Positions 26,401 to 35,313 of a stretch of DNA of 64,000 nt are shown in pieces (position 1 is the first letter of the stretch; every line of letters begins with the position of its first letter). The notes below the pieces were generated by a model. It did no database searches, had not been told where the DNA came from, and worked only from the letters and a program-made list of their open reading frames with translations. Both the position numbers and the translations under genes were made by a program. Origin of the DNA: Chitinophaga pinensis (GTDB lineage: Bacteria; Bacteroidota; Bacteroidia; Chitinophagales; CAMDFR01); NCBI GenBank assembly GCA_945860705.1, contig CAMART010000014.1, forward strand, positions 1 to 64,000, written 5' to 3'.

Positions 26401-27293
26401 TCGCTTTAGGTTTTAGACAAAAAGTAAGTAACACAAGTGCAATAGCTATTGGGGCTTTCTATAGAGAAATGAAAGATCAAATACAAGTAAAACGTGTCAA
26501 TTTTACTTACCCAGGTGTATCTCAAGCATATATAACTCAAGGTAACATAGATTTTGGAACTTCTAAAGGTTTTACGTTTGATTTTGATTTGAGACGTACA
26601 GGAAATCTTACGATGAAATTAAACTATACTTTGCAATTTGCTGAAGGTACAGGATCTAATAATCAATCAGGATTAGGAAATGCTAGCAATCCAGATGGTA
26701 CATTGATTAGAAATATCAATGCACTGAGCTATGATTCTAGACATATGATTAATGCTACGGTTGATTGGAGTTACGGTCAAGGGTCAGACTATAATGGTCC
26801 ATACATTGGTAAACAACAAATTTTTTCAAACGCAGGAATCAATTTTGTGTTTATGGCAAGAAGTGGTACTCCATATACTAAACAAGAATTTGCAACTCCT
26901 ACAGCTTTGAGTGGTGTTCCAAATAGAGCTGTAACTATTGGTGCTGTAAATGGAGCTAGACTTCCTTGGCAATTTAGATTAAATACTAAGATAAACAAAA
27001 GCTTCAATGTAAATGTAGGTAAAAAAGTAGAAGGTAAAGAACAAAGAACCATGAATATTGACATTTATATGATAGTTCAAAACTTATTTAATACTAAAAA
27101 CATCAACAATATATATAGATATACCGGTAACCCTACAGATGATGGATATCTTGGAAGCGCACAAGGTAAATTAGATATAAGTAATAGAGCATATCCAGAA
27201 TCATTTAAAGATCTTTATAGAGCATATGTAAATTATCCAACTAATTATACTAAGCCTAGAAATATTAGATTGGGTCTTATTGTTGGTTTTTAA
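23457..27293 (+). CDS. TonB-dependent outer membrane receptor with carboxypeptidase-like regulatory domain
   Basis: The 1278-residue protein has a signal peptide (about residues 1-20, ending LLAQ). A CarboxypepD_reg-like domain follows (about 22-105: GDISGKIKDEKGEGIPFATV, FSYVGYQ), then a plug domain (about 130-220: LPTRDIQSI, INIKGGRSDGTAIYIDGVR, KYGDQTGGAISV) and a large beta-barrel ending in an aromatic residue (RLGLIVGF). Such receptors import or handle large ligands using TonB energy. There is no SusD partner, so it is not a classic Sus pair. It leads a three-gene unit with a 1446-residue surface protein and a PorV-like barrel. Confidence 0.9.
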   Translation: MKKILLSVFLFISANVLLAQTGDISGKIKDEKGEGIPFATVSVVQNGAVVKGVQTDFDGNYTLKPLTPGKYDVKFSYVGYQPTLRTGVVVSTDKSTYLDIQLKPTDDVLAEVQVIEYKVPLIDAGKTTSGNTISQEEIAKLPTRDIQSIASTTSGAYQSDEGAGINIKGGRSDGTAIYIDGVRVRGNVSVPASAIGSLTVITGGIPAKYGDQTGGAISVTTRGPSNKFNGGLELVSSEFMDAYGYNLVSANLTGPIYTNKKTNRTIAGFFLSGEFERYRDQSPSAVGTWKVKDEVFNRIQQNPIVKNPVQEGFIFSSESLTKDDLELVKSRPNVANNQYRAIGKLDLKPSEAINITIGGNYNYEKFHQWIDRYSLLNYENNPLFVNQTYRGFIRFTHNIGQGKDQDKTDKKSSVIQNAYYTIQADYEKFRMRYGDDSHLENYFDYGYIGDFDIVRKPTYDFTSSRNVIDANGNQRTLTGWQQTGDQSDSIYFTPSDVNALGAQFTTTYFDLVDGQSPVGLFDNLNSIQSNRGLINGNRSLLAHSVWFNSGRQFNGAGRIDNDQYTVKLDGAFDILKPGSESRNKHSIEFGFQFEQRQERTYSINPLELWTLMRQLTNSHITQFDVNSTNPLVSINGQVYEYNDPNRPAFGFNDTILAPRIVSLDQQKFFDRNLRNKLGLDPNGNDFINIDALDPSTFSLSMFAPDELLNPNNGSFVNYYGFDYLGNKSTSNASFNDYFTKKDANGNLKREILPYQPIYIAGYIQDKFQFKDLNITLGVRVERFDANQKVMRDPYSLFQIQTAEEFASKPEHVGYQRPAGIGADYKVYVDDNTASNPQVVGYRDGDNWYNAQGNQISSGAQVARASSTGKITPMFTDKNVVAAGEGALIRDADKFNPDGSFVDYKPQVNVNPRLQFSFSLTDKALFYAHYDVLTQRPQSGQVNSGIPSIGNFADPFEFLWWDNISNGRLMSNPNLRPEKTIDFALGFRQKVSNTSAIAIGAFYREMKDQIQVKRVNFTYPGVSQAYITQGNIDFGTSKGFTFDFDLRRTGNLTMKLNYTLQFAEGTGSNNQSGLGNASNPDGTLIRNINALSYDSRHMINATVDWSYGQGSDYNGPYIGKQQIFSNAGINFVFMARSGTPYTKQEFATPTALSGVPNRAVTIGAVNGARLPWQFRLNTKINKSFNVNVGKKVEGKEQRTMNIDIYMIVQNLFNTKNINNIYRYTGNPTDDGYLGSAQGKLDISNRAYPESFKDLYRAYVNYPTNYTKPRNIRLGLIVGF

Positions 27294-27328
27294 TTAATAA
27301 AGTATAAAATAAAATATAATATAATATT

Positions 27329-30300
27329 ATGAATACAAGAATTTTAATACTAGTAATTATATATATGAGTACTGTAGGCAATATTATTGCTAGAGCACCA
27401 TATTATATAAGACAAAAAGCAGAGGTTACAAATACAAATTCATATAAGACTGCTGTTGCTGATTGTGATATAGGAAACTCACAGTTTGATTTAGATATAA
27501 ATAACATCAGAACAAAAATTCTAGCTAGAGGTGATATGTGGTGGGATTTATCAGATGCAAGATATGAGGTTCCAAAAATTGATCCACCAGGATCTGCACC
27601 ATCTGTGCATGCATTGTTTGCGGGTGCTATATGGATATCTGGCGAAGATGATGGGGGTAATCTAAAAATAGCCGCACAAACATTTAGTACAAACGGAAAT
27701 GATTTTTTCCCAGGACCATTAGACGCTACGGGAAATACTAACAATAGTTATTGTAAACTTTGGGATAAACACTTTAACGTTTATGGTGATGAGATCAGAA
27801 CGTATCTAAAAAATTTAGGTACATCTCCTACAATAGCACCTTCTGCTATACCAAAAAATGTATTGAATTGGCCAGGTGCAAGAAACCCTCATTTATTAGA
27901 ATCAGGACTCTATTATGATGGACAGTTAGCACCATTTTTTGATAATGACGATGATTGTAATTATGATCCTACTAAAGGGGATTATCCAGTATTATTTAGT
28001 GTAAGTACCAATGAAGACTGTAATACAGTAAAAACAAGTACTTGCCAAGAAGCAACCTTTGCAGATCAGATGATTTTTTGGGTGTTTAATGATTTAGGAA
28101 ATATACATACACAAACACAAGGAGATGCTATAGGACTACAAATAAATGCATTAGCCTTTGCTTATAAAACTTCTGATGAATTAAACAATATGACATTTTA
28201 CAGATATAACATTATAAATAAATCTGTTTCTACATTGAATAATACATATATGGGTCAATGGGCTGATCCTGATTTAGGTTGTTTCAATAATGACTATGTA
28301 GGATGTGATGTATCTAGAGGTTTAGGAGTAGTATATAATGGAGCACTTACAGATCCAAACTGTCAATCTAGAGGTTATGGAAATGAAGTACCTTTATTAG
28401 GGATAGATTATTTCGAAGGACCAAGAGCAGATTTAAGAAATGGATTTGATGATGATGCTGATGGACTTATAGACGAAGGTACTGATGGTATAGATAATGA
28501 TGGCGACGGTTTAATTGATGCTGATGATGCTGATGAACAAGAGTTATTAGGAATGTCTTCATTTATTTATTTCAATAATGGTAATGGTGGGGCTCAGAAT
28601 GACCCTCAAAATGCTTCACAATTTAGAAACTATATGACAGGTAGATGGGCTGATGGAACACCTATTACATTGAATGGTACTGGATATGGTGGGTCTGTAC
28701 CTACTAGTTATGTTTATCCGGGCGATCCTTCTATCGCAACTCAATGGAGTGAGTGTAATAACCAAACTACTGGAGCAAATGATGCTGATGACAGAAGGTT
28801 TGCACAATTCTCAGGTCCATTTACACTAAAACCTGGTGATCAAAATAATATCACTGTAGGGGTAATATTTGTAAGACCAAAAGTTGGAGCTTACCCATGT
28901 CCATCATTTAGCAAATATATTGGAATAGCTGATGATAAAGCACAAGCATTATTTGATAATTGTTTTAAAGTATTAAGAGGGCCAGATGCACCTACCGTTA
29001 TAATAAGAGAATTAGACAAACAAATTATTCTAAGTTTAATTAATAAAGACGGAAGTAATAATCTTAAAGAATTATATGATGAAGAAGATGCATTGATTAC
29101 AAATCAAGATCCAGGAAATCAAGCGGATCATACATATACTTTCCAAGGTTATAAAATTTATCAACTTAAAGATGGTTCAGTATCGAACTCAGACCTAGGG
29201 GATAATGCTAAGGCACGTATAGTTGCTCAAATAGATATCAAAGACGGAATATCCACTATTATAAATTTTAATTTTGATCCAATAAGCAATGTAAATGTAC
29301 CGACTGTAATGGTAGAAGGTGCAGATAAAGGATTAGTAAAATCATTTAGGATAGAAAATGATTTATTTGCAGATGGAGATAATAGATTAATTAATCATAA
29401 AACATATTATTACACTACTGTTGCATATGCTCATAATGATTTTACAATATACCGTGATAGTGTATTAGTAACAACTTCTACTGGAACTTCAACTTGGTTA
29501 TACTCTACTGCCAAACAAGAAAGACCATATCTACAAGGTAATGGTAACATAGGTATTTATACTGCTATTCCACACATAACAGATGGAAATAATGGAGGAA
29601 CTGAATTGAACAGCAAATGGGGTGATTCTATTTCTATAGTGCGTATTTATGGACAAGGAAATGGTGGAAATGATTTGGTATTGGATGAGAGCACTATTGA
29701 AAGGATATTATTAAATGGATCGGCAGATTCTCTAAGATATATGCCAGGTGCAGGACCAATTATTGTAAAAATAGTAGATCCACTAAGAGTACAAGAAGCA
29801 GATTACAAATTCATTTTATTAGAAAGCGATACGGCAGATATCAATAGAACGACAAACGTATTTTCAGATAATGCAACTTGGATGCTTATCAATCTAACTA
29901 CAAATGATACTGTTTTTGCTGAGAAAAAAATAGGTTCTGAAAATGAACAAATCATCTACAAAAACGCAAAAGATGGTTCAGTATGTGATATAGAACAATG
30001 GGGAATAGCTGTAAAAATTGGTCAATCAAAACCAATATATTCAGGACGTGCAGATTACATAGGCACAGGATATGTTATGGGAGCTGTATATGGAGCTCTT
30101 AATTCAAGTATAGTTTTTGATAATCCAGAAGAAAATTGGTTGTCTTTTATCAAAGATGTAGAGGGCAATGAAAGAGAAAATTGGATAAGAAGTGGTGAGA
30201 CAAAATTAGGAGGTTCTCCTCTACCAGCTACTGCAAATATTTATGATGATGCTCATAGAGTAGTAGGAGGTAATGAATTCTTTTTTGACCCAACATCTGC

Positions 30301-31669
30301 TTTTGAAAAAATGGCTGAAGGAGCATTTGGTCCTTATTGTTTAGCAACAAATTATTATAATTCACAAGTAGTACCTACTAGAGAAAATCCTACCGCACTG
30401 CCTTATATAGAAAGTCCAGGATTTAAGTGGTTAACTCTTACTGCAGGTATATCATCAGGAGCATCGTTACCAATAGCTAACTCTCAAAATACACTAGATT
30501 CTTTAGCTAGTATTATGGTAGTATTTACAAAAGATAAATCTAAATGGAGTAGATGTGTAGTTTTAGAAACTGGAGAAGAACATCAATTAAATCAATCAGG
30601 ATTATTCAATACATTAGGTGCTAATGTGCCAGCAGGTACAGCATCTGTAAACTCTTACAAAGGAGAAATCAGATCGTATTATTCTGCTGATAAAGATGGT
30701 AAATTACAAGTAGGTATTGATACAGGTAGAGGTTGGTTCCCAGGGTATGCTATTAATATGGAAACTGGAGAAAGGTTAAATATTTCTTTTGGTGAGTCAT
30801 CTAATCTAGCAGATCAAAATGGTAGTGATATGATATGGAATCCTACTTCACAATTATATACAGATTTAGATGCTGCGTTATTTGGAGGAAAGCATTATAT
30901 ATATGTATTCAAAACAAAATATGATGAAGGAGAAGCATATCAAAGAACATTAATAGATAATTTTAATCAGTATTTTGCACCTCCAGCTACTAGACCAAAT
31001 GTACCGATTCCGTTTAGACAAATCTATAAGGATATCATCTATACAGCACTACCATATGTAACTCCGGGCTTTAAACTTAAATCAATAGAGGAAGGATTGA
31101 TTCCAAATGACGTAAAATTATATATACGTGCAGATAAACCCTATGCAAGACAAAATACAGGTTTGCCTGAAACTATCGCAGATGCAAGCATTTATAATTT
31201 TAGTACTAAAGGAATGAGTCCTAAAGAAAAAGTATTAGATATAGCAAAATCTGCATTAGACTTAATCAATGTAGTACCAAATCCATACTATGCATATGGT
31301 GGATTCTATGAAACAGGACCTACAGATACAAGAGTAAAAGTTGTTAACTTACCTAATAAATGTACAGTTTCTATATTTACATTAGATGGTACTTTGGTAA
31401 AAAGATATGAAAGAGATATACCTTTAGATCATGGTTGTGTAAAAACTGCAGATGGTAATGATGTAAATCAAATAAACATATCTGATGGAGAATTAAGAGA
31501 TGAATCAAGACCAAATATGGATAATTCGCTAGAATGGGATTTGAAAAACTTTAAGAATATTCCAATATCGAGTGGTGTTTATATTATTCATATCAATGCA
31601 CCTGGTTTAGGTGAGAGAACATTGAAATGGTTTGGAGTTATGAGACCAACAGATTTAGATTCATTTTAA
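27329..31669 (+). CDS. Large secreted surface protein with calcium-binding-type repeats and FlgD-like C-terminus
   Basis: The 1446-residue protein has a signal peptide (MNTRILILVIIYMSTVGNIIARA). Residues about 370-402 form an Asp-rich stretch with repeated NDGDGLID-type units, as in calcium-binding thrombospondin type 3 or MopE-like repeats. The C-terminus carries a VVPNPYYAYGGFYE motif, then NLPNKCTVSIFTLDGTLVK and a WDLKN-SSGVYIIHI segment, a FlgD-like Ig fold also seen in T9SS-exported proteins. It ends in FGVMRPTDLDSF rather than a standard type A or type B signal. It lies between the TonB-dependent receptor (35 bases) and the PorV-like gene (18 bases). I infer a surface protein secreted or assembled with their help. 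Confidence 0.7.
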   Translation: MNTRILILVIIYMSTVGNIIARAPYYIRQKAEVTNTNSYKTAVADCDIGNSQFDLDINNIRTKILARGDMWWDLSDARYEVPKIDPPGSAPSVHALFAGAIWISGEDDGGNLKIAAQTFSTNGNDFFPGPLDATGNTNNSYCKLWDKHFNVYGDEIRTYLKNLGTSPTIAPSAIPKNVLNWPGARNPHLLESGLYYDGQLAPFFDNDDDCNYDPTKGDYPVLFSVSTNEDCNTVKTSTCQEATFADQMIFWVFNDLGNIHTQTQGDAIGLQINALAFAYKTSDELNNMTFYRYNIINKSVSTLNNTYMGQWADPDLGCFNNDYVGCDVSRGLGVVYNGALTDPNCQSRGYGNEVPLLGIDYFEGPRADLRNGFDDDADGLIDEGTDGIDNDGDGLIDADDADEQELLGMSSFIYFNNGNGGAQNDPQNASQFRNYMTGRWADGTPITLNGTGYGGSVPTSYVYPGDPSIATQWSECNNQTTGANDADDRRFAQFSGPFTLKPGDQNNITVGVIFVRPKVGAYPCPSFSKYIGIADDKAQALFDNCFKVLRGPDAPTVIIRELDKQIILSLINKDGSNNLKELYDEEDALITNQDPGNQADHTYTFQGYKIYQLKDGSVSNSDLGDNAKARIVAQIDIKDGISTIINFNFDPISNVNVPTVMVEGADKGLVKSFRIENDLFADGDNRLINHKTYYYTTVAYAHNDFTIYRDSVLVTTSTGTSTWLYSTAKQERPYLQGNGNIGIYTAIPHITDGNNGGTELNSKWGDSISIVRIYGQGNGGNDLVLDESTIERILLNGSADSLRYMPGAGPIIVKIVDPLRVQEADYKFILLESDTADINRTTNVFSDNATWMLINLTTNDTVFAEKKIGSENEQIIYKNAKDGSVCDIEQWGIAVKIGQSKPIYSGRADYIGTGYVMGAVYGALNSSIVFDNPEENWLSFIKDVEGNERENWIRSGETKLGGSPLPATANIYDDAHRVVGGNEFFFDPTSAFEKMAEGAFGPYCLATNYYNSQVVPTRENPTALPYIESPGFKWLTLTAGISSGASLPIANSQNTLDSLASIMVVFTKDKSKWSRCVVLETGEEHQLNQSGLFNTLGANVPAGTASVNSYKGEIRSYYSADKDGKLQVGIDTGRGWFPGYAINMETGERLNISFGESSNLADQNGSDMIWNPTSQLYTDLDAALFGGKHYIYVFKTKYDEGEAYQRTLIDNFNQYFAPPATRPNVPIPFRQIYKDIIYTALPYVTPGFKLKSIEEGLIPNDVKLYIRADKPYARQNTGLPETIADASIYNFSTKGMSPKEKVLDIAKSALDLINVVPNPYYAYGGFYETGPTDTRVKVVNLPNKCTVSIFTLDGTLVKRYERDIPLDHGCVKTADGNDVNQINISDGELRDESRPNMDNSLEWDLKNFKNIPISSGVYIIHINAPGLGERTLKWFGVMRPTDLDSF

Positions 31670-31687
31670 CCCTGTAAAATTATTATT

Positions 31688-32821
31688 ATGAAAAAAATTA
31701 TAAAATATAGTTTATGTAGCCTAGTGCTATTTGCTAGTAGCCTTACTTCTCAGGCAGGAAATCCAGATAGAGCTGGTGAATCTGGAGCATATGAATTGTT
31801 AATCAATGGATGGGCAAGAAGTTCTGGTTTATTTAGTATGAATTCCGCAAATATTAAAGGCTTAGAAGCAACTAGCGTTAATACTGCAGGTTTATCTTTT
31901 GTAAAAAAGACAGAAGTAAATGCATCATATACAAATTGGTTTACAGGTAGTGGCATACATATTATCAATGCTGGTATCGCTCAAAATATTAAAAAGAAAA
32001 ATGTTATAGCACTTACAGTTGCCTCATTTAATTTTGGAAATATTCAAAGAACTACTACTATCAATCCTGAAGGTGGAAGCGGAACTTTCAAACCAAGTTT
32101 ATTAAATATAGGTGTATCTTATGCACGTAGCTTTTCTAGAAGTATACATGCAGGTGTTACTGTAAGATTGTTAAATCAAAGAATATCAGATGCATCAGCT
32201 ATGGGCATGGCTGTAGATGCTGGTATTGAATATGTAGCAGGTAAGAGAGATAATATACATTTTGGGGTATCTATTAGAAATCTTGGAACAAATATGAGAT
32301 TTGTAGGAGATGGTCTTACATTCAGAGGAGTAGCTCCACAAGGTACCTATACTCAGTCACAATCTTTGAAAGGGGAGAAATTTTCTTTACCAGCACAATT
32401 AAATATAGGTGCAGCATATGATATTTATATCGGAAAAACTAAAGAAAGTGCTGTAAAACCTACAGATGAGGATGAAGATGATGTAACTAAAGAAATAGCT
32501 AAACCTAGCAATAGAGTAACTATTTGCGCTAATTTTACTTCAAATTCAGTAGGTAAAGATCATATAGGCTTAGGTGCTGAGTATTCATTTAAAGAGATGT
32601 TTATGCTAAGAGTAGCATATAGATACGAAAAAGGTATGTTTAAAGCTACAACTCAAGATAATACAGGCAATACTTCTATATTTAATGGGTTATCTGCAGG
32701 TCTTACTTTTGAAACTCCATTGAAAAAAGAAAAACCAGCTAGGATAGGTTTTGATTATTCATTCAGAATGACTAGAATATATTCAGGAGTACATACTGCT
32801 TCAGTACGTTTTGTACTTTAG
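31688..32821 (+). CDS. PorV/PorQ family outer membrane protein
   Basis: The 377-residue protein has a signal peptide (about residues 1-23, ending SQA). It opens with GESGAYELLINGWARSSGLFSMNSANIKGLEA, the PorV/PorQ-type N-terminal pattern, and continues as a FadL-like barrel of alternating strands ending in an aromatic-rich strand (HTASVRFVL). An acidic loop DEDEDD lies near residue 260. PorV shuttles T9SS cargo to the attachment complex, while PorQ-like paralogs are less understood. As the last gene of the three-gene unit it probably serves the large protein encoded upstream. A strong terminator follows. Confidence 0.82.
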   Translation: MKKIIKYSLCSLVLFASSLTSQAGNPDRAGESGAYELLINGWARSSGLFSMNSANIKGLEATSVNTAGLSFVKKTEVNASYTNWFTGSGIHIINAGIAQNIKKKNVIALTVASFNFGNIQRTTTINPEGGSGTFKPSLLNIGVSYARSFSRSIHAGVTVRLLNQRISDASAMGMAVDAGIEYVAGKRDNIHFGVSIRNLGTNMRFVGDGLTFRGVAPQGTYTQSQSLKGEKFSLPAQLNIGAAYDIYIGKTKESAVKPTDEDEDDVTKEIAKPSNRVTICANFTSNSVGKDHIGLGAEYSFKEMFMLRVAYRYEKGMFKATTQDNTGNTSIFNGLSAGLTFETPLKKEKPARIGFDYSFRMTRIYSGVHTASVRFVL

Positions 32822-32844
32822 AAATAAATAAATAATTTTGTATC

Positions 32845-32884
32845 ACAAACGTTTCTATTAAAATAGAAGCGTTTGTTTTTTTTA
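32845..32884 (+). terminator. Rho-independent terminator after the PorV-like gene
   Basis: ACAAACGTTTCTATT at 32845-32859 pairs with 32862-32876 over 15 bp, with one G-U, and is followed by a run of T. It ends the three-gene outer-membrane transcript before greA. Confidence 0.88.
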
Positions 32885-32918
32885 TTAAATGAAATAAAAA
32901 ACTTTAAATAAATAGAAA

Positions 32919-33392
32919 ATGTCTAACGTATATTTTACAGCAGAAGGATTAGAAAAGCTACAAGCGGAGCTTCAAGAGTTAAAATCTAAAGGAAGAGCCG
33001 ATGCGGCAAAAGCAATAGCTGAAGCTCGAGCTCAAGGTGACTTAAGTGAAAATGCTGAATATGATGCTGCTAAAGAAGCACAAGGTATGCTCGAAAAGAA
33101 AATAGCAGAGTTAGAATCGTCATTGGCAAACGCTAGAATACTAGATAGTAGCAAAATAGATATATCTAAAGTGACGATACTATGTAAGGTAGAGTTGAAG
33201 AATATTAAACTAAAAAAGAATTTTATTTATACTCTAGTTTCTGAGTCAGAAGCAAACCTCAAGGAAGCAAAACTATCTGTAAGTTCACCTATAGGCAAAG
33301 CGATTTTAGGTAAAAAGAAAGGTGATAAAGTAGAAGTGCAGGCACCAACAGGCAAAATAGAATTTGAAATAGTTAAAATATCGTTAGCATAA
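32919..33392 (+). CDS. greA: Transcription elongation factor GreA
   Basis: GreA enters the RNA polymerase secondary channel and stimulates cleavage of backtracked RNA. The 157-residue protein has the N-terminal coiled coil with the functional tip ARAQGDLSENAEYDAAKEAQ (about residues 36-55, with the acidic D and E) and the C-terminal FKBP-like domain with SPIGKAILGKKKGDKVEV. It is full length. The HIT-family gene follows after one base. Confidence 0.97.
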   Translation: MSNVYFTAEGLEKLQAELQELKSKGRADAAKAIAEARAQGDLSENAEYDAAKEAQGMLEKKIAELESSLANARILDSSKIDISKVTILCKVELKNIKLKKNFIYTLVSESEANLKEAKLSVSSPIGKAILGKKKGDKVEVQAPTGKIEFEIVKISLA

Positions 33393-33393
33393 T

Positions 33394-33786
33394 ATGCCAA
33401 GTATTTTTACTAAAATAATTAATAAAGAAATACCTTCATATACTATAGATGAAGATGATAGTTTCATAGCTATACTAGACATCATGCCACTTCAAGAAGG
33501 ACATGTATTAGTAATACCCAAAACAGAGATTGATAAAATATACGAACTTGATGCAACTACTCAAAGTAAAATGCTTTTATTTGCATCTAGGATAGCACAT
33601 GCTATAGAAAAAAGTTTTGGTAAACGTATAGGATATTGTGTCATAGGACTAGAAGTGCCTCATGCTCATTTGCATTTGGTTCCTATCACATGTGCAGAAG
33701 ATATCAATTTCAATCAAGCAAAAAATACAATAACTAAAGAAAGACTTCAAGAAATTCAGCAACTCATTATTTCGAATCTTTCTTAG
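33394..33786 (+). CDS. HIT family nucleotide hydrolase
   Basis: The 130-residue protein carries the histidine triad H90-A-H92-L-H94 in VPHAHLHLVPI and the N-terminal FTKIINKEIPSY. HIT proteins hydrolyse nucleotide phosphoramidates and dinucleoside polyphosphates. The length matches the HINT branch. It follows greA by one base and its last 20 bases overlap the 3' end of convergent ruvC. Confidence 0.95.
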   Translation: MPSIFTKIINKEIPSYTIDEDDSFIAILDIMPLQEGHVLVIPKTEIDKIYELDATTQSKMLLFASRIAHAIEKSFGKRIGYCVIGLEVPHAHLHLVPITCAEDINFNQAKNTITKERLQEIQQLIISNLS

Positions 33787-34363
33787 TAGATTTTACTCTT
33801 TCTGGATTTTGCTTTATAAACGAGTTCCAAGAGTTTGCTCTTCCTCTTCCTGAGCTTATACCCGAAGATATTTGATAGTGATGACAAATAGCTATAGCTA
33901 ATGCATCTGATGCATCTAAAAACTTCGGACTTTCTTCATACTTACATATTCTTTGAAGCATAGCTGCTACTTGTTCTTTTGAAGCATTACCATTGCCAGT
34001 GATAGATTGTTTTATTTTTTTTGGTGAGTATTCTATCACAGGAATATCTTTGTTCAACGCGGCAGCCATACATACTCCTTGAGCTCTTCCAAGTTTTAGC
34101 ATACTTTGTACGTTTTTTCCAAAAAATTGAGATTCTATGGCCATCACATCAGGTAAGAATTCTGTAATCATGGAGCTAAGTCTATCAAATATTTTTTTGA
34201 TTCTAAGTAAGTGATCTTCGCTACTATCAAAATGGATGCTTCCCATCGCTAGAAGTTTGATGTCATTTCCTCTGCATAAAATAATACCATATCCCATCAC
34301 AATAGTACCAGGGTCTATGCCCATTATAATAATTTCTGGTTTTGTTGTTTGTACCTTTGCCAA
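33767..34363 (-). CDS. ruvC: Crossover junction endodeoxyribonuclease RuvC
   Basis: RuvC resolves Holliday junctions with RuvAB. Counting from TTG 34363 the protein is 198 residues, with the acidic active-site positions D17 (GIDPGT), E77 (AIESQFFG) and D150/D153 (LDASDALA). An internal ATG at 34324 would cut into the first conserved strand (EIIIMGIDPG), so the TTG start is preferred. It overlaps the HIT gene at the 3' end and nearly touches the divergent membrane-protein gene at the 5' end. Confidence 0.94.
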   Translation of the reverse strand: MAKVQTTKPEIIIMGIDPGTIVMGYGIILCRGNDIKLLAMGSIHFDSSEDHLLRIKKIFDRLSSMITEFLPDVMAIESQFFGKNVQSMLKLGRAQGVCMAAALNKDIPVIEYSPKKIKQSITGNGNASKEQVAAMLQRICKYEESPKFLDASDALAIAICHHYQISSGISSGRGRANSWNSFIKQNPERVKSTKKDSK

Positions 34364-34364
34364 A

Positions 34365-35309
34365 GTGAATTGGATTAAAAAAAATAAATACGTTTTATCA
34401 ATAGTAAAAATACTTCTACTTATAGTATTGTGCTATTTCATTTATTCACAATTAAAAAATTATTCCAATACCGTTTCGACATTTAGTTTAGAAAATATTA
34501 GTTTACTTTTTTATAAAAGCAAATTTGCATTACTACTAGTAATATTATTGATGCCGATAAACTGGTTTGTAGAGGCAATTAAGTGGAAATATATTTGTAA
34601 AAAACATCAGTTAGAAGTATCCATTTCCGATGCTTATGCATCTGTTTTTTTTGGTGCTTGTGCAGGTTTTGTTAGTCCTGGTAGATGGGGAGAGCCTTTA
34701 GCTAGAGCGTATTATGTAGGTAGAGAGAAAATCAGTCAAAAATTTTCTTTATCACTTATAGGCATAATTTCGCAATGGATTATTACTATTGTATTTGCGA
34801 TGATTGCTATTTTAGGTAATTATTATTCCAATAATTTTTTGGTGCTCAGCATTGGTCTTCTTGCCTTCTTTATTATCTTGTTTTTATTTTATGAAAAAGT
34901 ATATAATCTACTTGCAACAAAAATTAGTTTTTTACAAAGATATAAAGTAGATGCTTCTAGCATAAAAGATAAAATGATTGTATTTTTTTATACACTATTG
35001 AGATATAGTATTTACACAATTCAATATATTATTTTAATCAGCCTTTTTATTAAAGAAGATAAACTAATTGCAAGTATTCAATCAACTTTTCTATTGTTTT
35101 TTTATCAATCATTTTCGCCACTACCCGGAGTAGTAGACTATGCTTTCAAAAATAATATTGCTTTATATGTTTATAAAAATCTACAAATAAACTCAATAGA
35201 AATATTGTTTGTGATTTTTATTATTTGGCTTGTAAATTTAGTGATTCCAAGTATTGTTGGATATGTATTATTTAGCAAAAAGATAAATGAATTTTGGAAT
35301 AGTAAATAG
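34365..35309 (+). CDS. Lysylphosphatidylglycerol synthase TM-region family membrane protein
   Basis: From GTG 34365 the protein is 314 residues with about eight hydrophobic segments. It has the family marks WFVEAIKWKYI, FFGACAGFVSPGRWGEPLARAYY and, near the C-terminus, YQSFSPLPGVVDYAF. The family resembles the flippase part of MprF and is often annotated as a flippase-like or UPF0104 protein. No synthase domain is attached, so the substrate is unknown. Frame upstream of 34365 stays open but lies antisense in ruvC, so I do not include it. Its start codon is one base from the RuvC TTG. Confidence 0.82.
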   Translation: MNWIKKNKYVLSIVKILLLIVLCYFIYSQLKNYSNTVSTFSLENISLLFYKSKFALLLVILLMPINWFVEAIKWKYICKKHQLEVSISDAYASVFFGACAGFVSPGRWGEPLARAYYVGREKISQKFSLSLIGIISQWIITIVFAMIAILGNYYSNNFLVLSIGLLAFFIILFLFYEKVYNLLATKISFLQRYKVDASSIKDKMIVFFYTLLRYSIYTIQYIILISLFIKEDKLIASIQSTFLLFFYQSFSPLPGVVDYAFKNNIALYVYKNLQINSIEILFVIFIIWLVNLVIPSIVGYVLFSKKINEFWNSK

Positions 35310-35313
35310 TTGT

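Noticed and set aside
23457-27293. SusC of a polysaccharide utilisation locus
   Set aside because: There is no SusD-like lipoprotein or glycoside hydrolase next to it; its neighbours are a surface protein and a PorV-like barrel.
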